Source of the DNA: Trebouxia sp. TZW2008
Lineage: Eukaryota; Chlorophyta; Trebouxiophyceae; Trebouxiales; Trebouxiaceae
Length of the DNA: 64,000 nucleotides
Direction of reading: 5' to 3'
Assembly: GCA_002118135.1 (NCBI GenBank)
Contig: BDIU01000157.1
Location: 1 to 64,000 of the forward strand
Numbering within the stretch: the stretch's first letter is position 1; every line of letters starts with the position of its first letter. Of this stretch, positions 12,501 through 21,600 are shown in pieces. The notes under the pieces were generated by a model that saw nothing but the letters and a program-made list of their open reading frames with translations, did not search any database and was not told where the DNA came from. A program made the translations under genes and the position numbers.

Positions 12501-15186
12501 CATTTGCATTGACATACGTGTAACAGCTGGCTGAACGTTTTGTAAAGCACCAGCTGCTGCACCATTCTGCTTCTGCTTGCTCTTGAAGAGCAATAAAGGG
12601 ATGCAACAGTCTATCTGAGGTCTCTCAAAATATGCTAAACTTGTAGAGTGTCCCCCTTTTTTCCTAAAGCACAGCTCTTTCCTTTGCAGGGAGCAGCTAA
12701 CGCTGTGGCTCAGCGCCTGGAGCCTCTTGTGCCTGCAAGCCTGCATCCCTTCATGAGACCGCAGTGCAGCATAGATGAAGTCACCAACGGCTTTACAGCC
12801 CTGGTGTTCATCATGATGCTCTGCACTTGCTTGCTGGCTGGCTATGTCATACACAACGCTGCCTCAGCAAGCCCTCGACTAATTCGGGGCGCTTTCAGCA
12901 GTCTCCTGCTGGTAAGCATGGCATGCATAACTAACCGTGTGATGACCCACATGCATTGCTGACACAAATCAAATCACCTGGGCAAAAAGTATTGCATGCC
13001 ACTGAGGTTTGCAGGGCAACTTTCAGGGCAGATTCATGAGTCTGCAGGATGTTGAATTTTGCAGCTCTGCTGGAAGCACTGATGCTGGACATCAGAAGTC
13101 CAGTATATCACCGTGCACCAGAGTCCACAGTGTGCGCAAGCGCCGTATGCAGACTAGCCCTATGTAATGCTTTGAATGGCATGCAGGTCTTGCTTGTGCG
13201 GCTGGTTGGAGCTGCACACCTACATCAACAGTTGTTGCGTCTGGCAGAGCTTCATCCTGCCCTTGCTACAGCATCTCAAGCTGTGCGACCATACTTCAAT
13301 CTCCTCAAGACAGCTTGGCGCCAAGCATGCTCAGGTCAGCTGCCTTTGCTTTCTAATGTTGTATGCACTTGCTGGTGCAACCCTTTGGGATACAAGAATT
13401 TCCCCAGAAAAGATTAAAAAATGTATCCCAAACAGATTCTGCAAGTGAGTGCAAATGCAGTGCATGGCATTGATAGCTTTCCAATGCAAGGCAATGCTGA
13501 GTGACCGCACAGAGCCAAGCCTAGGCGCAGCATGTGAAGTGTACTACCCACATCTTGCACGTATCTGCGAGCAAAACATTTGCCAATGAAGGTCAAGATT
13601 CTGCCTCCAAACCCCTAGGTCTGTCAGTGTAGCACCTGACATCATAGGATACTGTGACCTGTCTTGACTTGTGTGGTGTATCTGATTTGCAGGCAATCCC
13701 GAGCAATGGGACATGGTCCACTCCTGTGCAGCCAGCTGCTTGAGCCTAGCCATGGTCCTTCTCACCCCACGCCACCAAGCTACAGTCTGGCCCTTCAACG
13801 TGTTGCTGTCCAGCCTCATTGTACTTTCCGTAGCACCTGCCTCTGCCTGGGCGGTTGACAGAGACTGGTTCCTGGCTCACCGCCGCAGCATACACATTGC
13901 AACAAGGAGTTGCACACTGGTAAGCGTAGCATCCTTGCTCTGTGCTGCGCAACATATTGCTGTGCATGGTGCATAGTCCTTGTTGTTTCCTGAGTGATTT
14001 GTCGACACTTTCCAAGTTATGGTCTCCACGTGACTGCTTGGAGCTCACGATTACCTTGAATCTGACTCATGGGCCAGCCATTTGTCAAGGAGTTGACTCA
14101 ATATGGTTCTGCATTTATGACACTTGATGCTCAGCTGCATGCATGCAGCAGATCAAATTGTTGCATCGCTCACTCAGTTCACCAAATTTGAGAAGGGAAG
14201 TGAGTGGCACTGTACATGTGTGTTTGGCTGTCTCAGCCCTCGCGTGTCAATGCGACAAGCTTGCACAACTGAAGGCTAGTTGTTGCTGCTGTCTTGCAAA
14301 TCGTGTGCCATGTCAGAGCTTGCTGTTTTTGCCCCAAATTTGCTTGGTACAGAAAGCATTGGTCACTTAATTTCAGCACGATGTTTGCATGTGACTTCTG
14401 CAGCTGGTGATGCCGTAAGTCATGCATCAACACTCAGATTATCTCGCCTGTCCTGACCTGGTTTGTTTGTATTGCACAGCTCGGGCGTGGTTTCTTGTAC
14501 AATTGTACGCAGATCACTCGAGACATGACAGTGATGCCATAAGGCTCACAACTTGTTTCACGCAGGTGGTGTCGTGCATAGTCCTGAGTGGCACCTTTTG
14601 GGCCCTGCCCTGGCTGCTGTTGACCCTCATGCATCATGTTGAGGTGACACTCTATACCTGTTAAGAACGGTGGAATAAAGTCTCTGCCATTGGGCGTCAT
14701 AGCGGTAGCCTCTCTCTGAAGAGGCAGCCCGGGGTTGCTGCTTTCAAAGCATCAACGCGATACCTGTTGTTGCATGAGCGAGCGTATGTACATCTTGCCC
14801 TCTGCACGGAATGCATGCTTGCAGTGATGTGTACGCAAACGGACAAAAATGATCAAGGGACAATTGCAGGACTGCGCATTGAATGCATAGGCATGTCAGG
14901 GGTTTATATCACTGCAATTGCTGGAAATTGAGTCTGGTCTTGACGCATTCTTTTTGCATTCTGTGTGCAGAGAGGTGGTCATCAGCAGGCGTTGTTGCTG
15001 GCAGAGGCTTTGGGTGTCCTATGCCAGGCAGTTTTGATGTTGACAGGCCACAATGCACAGTTTGGCACCTTCTTGCAAGGTGTTCTGCTGCTTGCATGCG
15101 CCTCATGCAAGCTCATCAGTGTGGTGCACTGCATATTGGCTCGCTACTTGGAGGGCCGTGTCTCAATGTCTCCTGATGAGTTCTGA
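3538..15186 (+). CDS. very large SBP-box transcription factor (CRR1/SPL7-like) with a multi-pass membrane tail
   Basis: The product is a zinc-finger DNA-binding regulator of the SBP family, whose members bind GTAC cores; CRR1 and SPL7 control copper responses. Phase-consistent exons are 3620-3741, 3827-4002, 4454-4697, 5035-5208, 5548-5742, 5995-6501, 6778-6966, 7250-7656, 7945-8132, 8678-8811, 9105-9177, 9528-10266, 10377-10500, 10751-11273, 11681-12247, 12690-12911, about 13187-13374, 13693-13919, 14149-14199, 14566-14643 and 14971-15186. The start at 3538 (exon 3538-3568) is tentative. An 11-nt exon at 10648-10658 would repair the phase between 10500 and 10751. Sequence near 13015-13186 is unresolved. 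The protein would be about 1,800 residues: SBP domain, long Gln-rich low-complexity region with a short coiled coil near 6300-6390, conserved SPL/CRR1 region, acidic and Ser-rich linkers, then membrane segments. Treating it as one gene rests on phase continuity and absence of an internal stop or promoter. Confidence 0.78.
3620..4697 (+). other. SBP DNA-binding domain (three exons)
   Basis: The first zinc site starts with C-x4-C (CSVAGC, split after CS by an intron at 3742-3826) and continues to VCEGH. The second uses FCQQC, the histidine of KFH and the cysteine of SCKRK. The basic tail HNNRRRKR is the usual overlapping nuclear localisation signal. The intron after the KR codons (4003-4453) falls where I recall plant SBP-box genes sharing an intron. 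All eight zinc ligands are present, so DNA binding should be intact. Confidence 0.92.
7308..7336 (+). repeat. CAG repeat coding for polyglutamine
   Basis: A run of CAG codons inside the exon 7250-7656 of the SBP-box gene encodes about ten glutamines, flanked by further Gln-rich sequence. The next exon (7945-8132) also starts Gln-rich. Confidence 0.9.
8150..8640 (+). repeat. degenerate tandem repeat filling an SBP-gene intron
   Basis: The intron 8133-8677 contains three related blocks starting near 8160, 8375 and 8545. Each carries a ctttgcttgcaat/gt-like core followed by tgcnactgtcaat-like sequence and a tgtgttctgcc-like end. The period is roughly 170-215 bp and the copies are clearly diverged. 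Confidence 0.65.
9345..9470 (+). repeat. 34-bp minisatellite, about four units
   Basis: The intron between exons 9105-9177 and 9528-10266 contains head-to-tail copies of a unit beginning gcttgcttgccagcag. The first three are nearly identical and the fourth has diverged. Confidence 0.9.
9528..10500 (+). other. conserved C-terminal region of large SPL/CRR1-type proteins
   Basis: This part reads LTPDQQLTFIEGHMRSGCV, then a segment with NPALWD, then FDAFWRQGAF. Large plant SPL proteins and Chlamydomonas CRR1 share an equivalent block after the SBP domain (an I-x-GH/RPGC motif followed by ALWD-like and FWRTG-like motifs). The later QQDVCSLVRVLKAAG matches the segment of those proteins that ends near an EIC/DIC motif. 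This is why the gene is placed with the CRR1/SPL7 class rather than with the short SPL proteins. I saw no convincing ankyrin repeat downstream. Confidence 0.7.
12690..15186 (+). other. membrane-spanning C-terminal tail of the SBP-box protein
   Basis: Hydrophobic stretches occur in successive exons: TALVFIMMLCTCLLAGYVI (12690-12911), CLCFLMLYALAG (end of about 13187-13374), CLSLAMVLL and FNVLLSSLIVLSVAPASAW (13693-13919), LSGTFWALPWLLLTL (14566-14643), and LLLAEALGVLCQAVLMLTG and FLQGVLLLACASCKLISVV (14971-15186). That suggests six or seven membrane passes before the stop at 15186. Exon phases join to the upstream SBP gene without conflict, except around 13015-13186 where several frames are open. 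Confidence 0.65.
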
Positions 15187-16247
15187 GCTGTGAGCTCTCA
15201 TGATGAGTACTGAGTTGTGAGCTGTGAGCTCTTCTAAGGAGCTGAGCTGTCAGTAGAAGTTGACATGTGCTGAGGCCCAAGGATATGGTCTTGCTTTGCC
15301 TTTGTGCAACCATCCTATCTGCATGTCCAATGTGGGTACGGATGTTTTTGTCGTCTTGATTCAAGGTTGATTGAGTTACATTTATTTGTTTGTACTGTTA
15401 CATCGCAGCAGATAGCTTTGCATTTAAGGCACTCTGCTCATGAATTTTCAAGGGTATACACCCTTATATCTAGTTGCATCTGTGCAAGCACGTAACTGAA
15501 CGATCTAGCAGGCTGATTCTTTGTCTACTGTCCAGCCGGTTGTTTTCATTGACATTAGTATAGGTGATGAATTTGCTTGCAATAGCTTCCAGCAATCACG
15601 TGCAAAGATTGCTGTGCCATTTTCTTCTGAAGAAGGGAACACTTGGTCACATCATAGGCGTTCCTAGCAGGCTGCTTGTGAGTGAACAATCTTGAGAGTA
15701 AGCTCAACGCTGTGTACCAAGAGTTTCCAGGTATTGTGCTACTTAATATTTGTCTTACAGATAGTTACTCAAGTGGTAACACATATTGGATTTGCACTTC
15801 AGGAGTAGACTGGAAGTATGTGTGTATGCTGCAAAGTTTGTTGAGGTGCTCAGGATGAATGCTTGATCCTGTCTGTCAGTTGTTGCAGACCAGAATTTGG
15901 AGGTGTTCTGCCTTGGTGTCGTATCCAGTTGCCGCTGATGCAACATGTAGGTCAATATTTATGAGAGATTGTGTCCCATGGTCTGAGGTACCTGTTCTTG
16001 AATCCAGTGCAGGCCTGCTTGTGATATCAACGGTAATGTAACATAATGTTGGCAAGTGTCAAAGGCAGCTGCTGCAGAGAACGAAAAGACTAAGCCGTTA
16101 GACGTCATAACGGGAGTCTCTGTCTAGAGAGGCAGCTTCTGGTGCATCTGCCTTGCACAGTACTCAATGAAATGATGCACACGTGACACGAGTCTCACGC
16201 ACCAACAGCTTGTTCAATTTCTTTCACCGTTTCCTTGGGAGCCAAAA
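15187..16247. other. convergent 3' region between SBP-box and ABC-F genes
   Basis: Both flanking genes end here, so the stretch should hold two 3' UTRs. I see no coding sequence. A roughly 50-bp segment at 16088-16140 (containing cgtcata and gagaggcagc) is a diverged copy of 14687-14735 in an SBP-gene intron. Confidence 0.5.
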
Positions 16248-18614
16248 TTACAATGCTGCAAAGTGCTCAGCTCGCTCTGCAAGTTCAAGCCATCTGTCAG
16301 TTTTTGCATTGATATCATTGTCTGTCTGCGCCAGCCGCTCGCTTATCCTTTGCATCTCTGCCTGATCTCCTTTGGTCAGGATCTGATTCAGTTGCTGCTC
16401 CAAGCGGTCTTTTGTGCTGCTTAACTTGTCAATTTGCCCTTCAAGCTGTGCATATTCCTGTTTCTCCCTGCATCACCACAAGAAAGCATGTGACCTGGAC
16501 AAGCTGCAGCAGGTGATTAAGCCATTCCCTGCGCCCTTCTGCATCAAAAGCATGACCCCAGCGTGCACAATCAAACAAATCGCTGTCATATTGACACGCA
16601 CAAATCCGTCTAGACAGCAGTCTTTGATGATACCAATTGACAGCGTTCAGGTGAAAGGTAGTAAAGCAATGACATGCAGCAGACCATGGCGCATGTCATG
16701 CCAATTTCATTGCAGTACCTGTAACCAAGAGGCAGGATCTTGGCTTTGGCCTCATTTGCAGCCTTGTCCACTGATGTAGTAGCCTTGTCGACTGAAGCAG
16801 TGGGCTTGTCCACTGATGACGCGGCCATGTCAGTGCTGCTGTTGGCAGCTGCCTGCTTCTCTGCAATCCTCTCAATGTTTTCCATCTCCTCCAAACTCTC
16901 CAGATACTGCATGCAACACCATGTCAACCACAAGCCAAAATATTTTGTTAAATAAAATTCAGATTGTCAAGGTCATTAGTCGCAAGATGGTGTAGACATC
17001 AATGACATGGAATGAGTACACTAACTATATCAGATTCTGTCCAAAAATCAGAGTTGCCTGCTAGTGACTGGACCCAAAAGCATCATCACCATCAAGGGGA
17101 CTAAATGCATACAGACCAGCAGAACAGCTTCGCACTGTTGCATCTCATGCACTGCATGTTTGTGCCCTGTGACGTAAATTGCGAGCAAATGTACGCCTCA
17201 GCTGGTGAGTTGAGTGGATCCAAGCATGTCTGCAGCTGAGATTGTGCTGAAGCTGTCTGTGCTGTCTGTTGTGCTGCTACTGTCGGTCACAAGCGACAAT
17301 GCATCTCATGCACTGCATCAATAGGATGTCTAGGTATGCACAGTCAGCTCAGCCATGCACAGCCTAAATCACAGAACTGCTCATTGCAAGCTTACGCAGC
17401 ACGTCAGGAGGAGAAGTCCCTTACAGAGTGAAATGGCGTCTGGATATGTGCCATTGTACGGCCTGACCGGCCCTCGCCACTCACAACAAGCAGCTTGTCA
17501 GCCAAATGCTCCATGAAAGCTCTGTCATGAAAAGTTGCAAACAGGCAGCATGCAAAACGGTTAAGCAGGACTTGCAGAGTGACCGCACCTCTGAATATGC
17601 GCCATTGTACAGTCTGACAAAGCCGTCACCAGTCACAACAAACAGCTTGTCAGCCAAATGTTCCATGAAAGCTCTGTCGTGAGAAACCACCAGAAGGCAG
17701 CCCTTGTAGTCAGCCAACATATCCTCAATCACCTCTACCGTCTGCAGATCCAGATCATTGGTCGGCTCATCCAGGATGAGCAGATTTGGCTTCTCAACCA
17801 GAACTGCTGCAAGCTGAAGGCGGCGGCGCTCCCCACCACTCAGTGAGTTGACCTGCACACACAACATACAGACATCATGCACACAGAACAGACAGACATC
17901 ATGCACAAACATCAGACAGACATCATGCAAACATGCAAGACAATCGCCGCGCACACATGCCAGACAAAATGCACAGAGAAAACCAACAGGCAAGGTTGCA
18001 CCACGGCTACGCACATGTCAATCAGACATCAATTCCATGTGTCAATCGCTGGGAATCTCCAGCATGACCTCACACTCACCTCCAGAATCTGACTGCGCAC
18101 AAAACAAAACGCATCTATCACACTGAGGCCCACAACAACCCTAGCTTCCCTTGACAGGCTGCTGCGGTCATAAGATGCCCCTTGCATATTTACAGGCCGC
18201 CACATGGAACACGACGAACACTGTCCTGAAATAATGGCTTTGTAGTACACCCTTTGCATTGTTTGTTGTATCCTGCTGGAACTGTTGCACATGTAGCTTG
18301 GGCCTGAATTCTTTACTGGTACGCGGATCATGAGACTGAGATCATGAGACATACCAGCTGCTGTTGCCTGGGCCGTGCAAAGCCAAGGCGCTCAAGGATG
18401 ACTTCAGGCTGGAGGGCCAGACCCAAACCAGCAGCTTGAGCCTTGCTGTCATCTGCCACATCCCTGCATGCCCAAAAAGCAGATGTCAGAATGAAGCAGA
18501 CGCAGGAACAGCAGTGGCAGTAGCAGAACTGGAGCAGCGACAAGCCCAAGCCAGCTTGAGCCATACTTTCATTTGCCACATCCCTGTATGCACAACATGC
18601 AGATGTCGGAATCA

Positions 18615-18679
<65 letters not shown>

Positions 18680-21600
18680 CAGGGACCCAAATGAGAGAAT
18701 CAGGCAGCAGCAGCAGCTGCCCTGACATTGGCAGTAGCAATAGCAGAAGTAGCAGCACAGCCAAGCAAGTAGCTTGAGCTTTGCTGTTGTCTGCCACATC
18801 CCTGTAACCATGAGACACAAATATGAAAAGCAAGCTGAATTGGAGATACAGAAGGATGCATTTTATTCACTCCCGCCATTATTTGGCGGCAAGGTGGACG
18901 CAGCCAAAAAAGCGCAGTTTGACATGATGCGATGTCCCTCTCACATCAGCCGTAACAGTGTGACACAATGCATCTGACTGATTGACGGTATATGTATATA
19001 GTCATGCAAGCTACATGCATGCAAATGCTCAATGAGGTCCAAGTCATGCACAGAAGTGCTCAGTCACATCCGATGAATGCACATAGATGCTTAAGGACAT
19101 ATGACAGGCTCATCAAAGACTCACTTGATGTAGTCAACGATCTTGAGAATTGGCTTCACAGGCGGCGCGTGCTGCCTGAAGTAGCCCAACTGTGTTGTTG
19201 ACTCAATTTGCCTGTCACTATCTATGCAAGGCTCACAATTGCTGCAAACACAGGCAAGCATGCATATGCTCAATCATGCTTAGCAAATTACTTGAACAGA
19301 CTTACTTGATGTAGTCAATGATCTTGAGGGTTGGCTTCACAGGAGGCGCATGCTGCCTGAAGTAGCCCAATTGCGTGGTTTCCCCAATCTCCCTGTTGCC
19401 ATCTATCAATGATCTATCCCCAGTGAGCATATCCAGAAGGCTGCTTTTGCCTGCACCATTAGGACCCACAATGCCGATCCTCTCCCCAGGCACAAAACCG
19501 TAGTTGAAGTCTGTGATGATAGTTCTATCTCCGGCTTTGCATGCAGTGTCTTCCATGACTAAAACCTTATTGCCCTGCAGCAACAGCATGCACCATGGTT
19601 GACATCACTTGTCTTGCGTGAGGCGTCTTCCATAACCAAGACGTTACTGCCCTGCGGCATGAGCATGCTTGGCTCAAGTCACTTTGGGCAGCTCACAAAT
19701 ACATACAGTGCTGTCCAGGAGTCACATTCGCCTACCTTAAACAATTCATCGAACAGACAGTCACAGCTGCGCAGCGTTTGTTGAGCACATTCCACGCAGC
19801 TTCAGCCCAATATGACGATACCAAAATGACAACAGCTTGGCTTCTTCCTGTCTCTTCATGGTGCCGTCTCCAAAGTTGGCCTTAGGTCTTTCAAGACAGC
19901 GCCCAATTTGGGTCCACTGGGCAAAGCAACCTTAGACAGCTTATGAAACCATGCACTGCTGCTTCTTAAACACAGACGTGCACCTGTCTCATCATGTTTG
20001 GGTCTCCCAAATTGGTCCCAGACTTGTTCTTGGGCTCGTTGTGATGCTGTCACAAACACACTGGTACTCGCCTGTCTCATCACAGTGCCATCTCCAAAGA
20101 TGACCTACCACGTCTTTCTTGGAACCACTACGAGCCACTTTAGGCAGCTCATAGAAGGATGCAATGCTGCTTCTGACACACAGACTTGAAGCTGCCTCAT
20201 TGAATGTGATCCCCAAAGTCAGCTTGGCAATCATGCTTGTGTTTACTATCAGAGACCACAAGACTGCTGCAAGATGCCTGGTCTGACACACAGTTGCACA
20301 CCTGTCTCATCATGGTTCCGTCTCCAAAGTTGGCCTTCACATCTTTCTTGGGGCCGCTGCGAGCCACTTTGGACAGCTCATAGAAAGCTGCCTCTCTAGT
20401 CTTGGACTTAGTGCTCCTGGCTTTGGGCTGACGCCGCATCCATTCAGTTTCCTTCTTCAGCTGAGTCTTGGCAGTTGCTGCCACTGCTGCCTGGGCTGCA
20501 TACCGCTCGTACTGTGTCTGCAACCAGACAGAAAGGGTTTCAGATCAACATCAGGATTTGGGGTTTTGGGGATTGGATTGACTCATGTTGGGCTGGAATT
20601 GTATCAATTCAGGCTCCTTCTTCAGCTGGGTCTTGGCAATTGCTGCTACTGCTACTTGGGCCGCATACCGCTCGTACTGCATATCCAGCGGTACAGAGGA
20701 CGGGTCAAGTTGAGCACTTGAGATCTGCATTTGGGATCTTGTGTCAAGCTGGGATGACCTGGTTCCCATCATCACTCTGCCGCTCATCAAGTTCTGTCAA
20801 GGTGCTGATAATGATGTCAAGCTTAATGGTTGAAGGTATGATGCAAGGCAGGCTCAGCACACGTGGCGGAAGCAGTCATAGCTGCCATGCCCTCCAAAGG
20901 AATGCAGGTGGGCTGTGCCCTGGTCTAGCTCCAGACAAAATGGACAAAGCACAGTACATGATAATACACCTGGCGGAAGCGGTCATAGCTGCCTTCCCCT
21001 CCAAAAGAATGAAGGTGTGCAGTGCCTTGGTCTAGCTCCAGAATACCCGTACACACTGCCTCCATAAACATGCGGTCATGGGTAACCAGGATCAAGGTTG
21101 TGTTGCTAGCTGTCAGCCGCTGCTCCATCCACTTGATTGCCTGCAAAAACGTAGACATGATAAAGGAGATTGTTACAATGGCAGCAATGACCACCACAAC
21201 CATGCAAAATGAAATGCTGATGATAATGATAGGATTAAGGTTGTGTTGCTGGCTGTCAGCCGCTGTTCCATCCACTTGATTGCTTGCAAAGGGATAAACG
21301 TGATAAAGGTGATTGTTACAATGGTAGCAATGATCACAACAATCATGCAAAATGAAACGCTGATGATGATAGGATCAAGGTTGTGCTACTGGCTGTCAGC
21401 CATTGCTCCATCCATTTGATTGCCTGCAAAAACGTACAAATGCTCAAGGTCATTGTTACAGTGGCAACAATGATAGAAGTGAACATGCAAAATGAGACGT
21501 TCATGATGATACCACTATAGCAATCACTGATGGTATGCATATGAGCACAGATGCTACCAATGGCATGGTGTTGGCTGATGGTAATGCACTGCTTGCAGAT

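Noticed and set aside
17158..17302. Reading the dispersed repeat as a Y-family DNA polymerase fragment
   Set aside because: CDVNCEQMYASA faintly recalls the D-x-N-x-F-Y-A-S motif of that family, but the residues do not fit well and the frame is not maintained.
18569..18833. Leu- or Ala-rich minus-strand frames over the CAG run
   Set aside because: Translation of the microsatellite between ghost copies; no supported exon.
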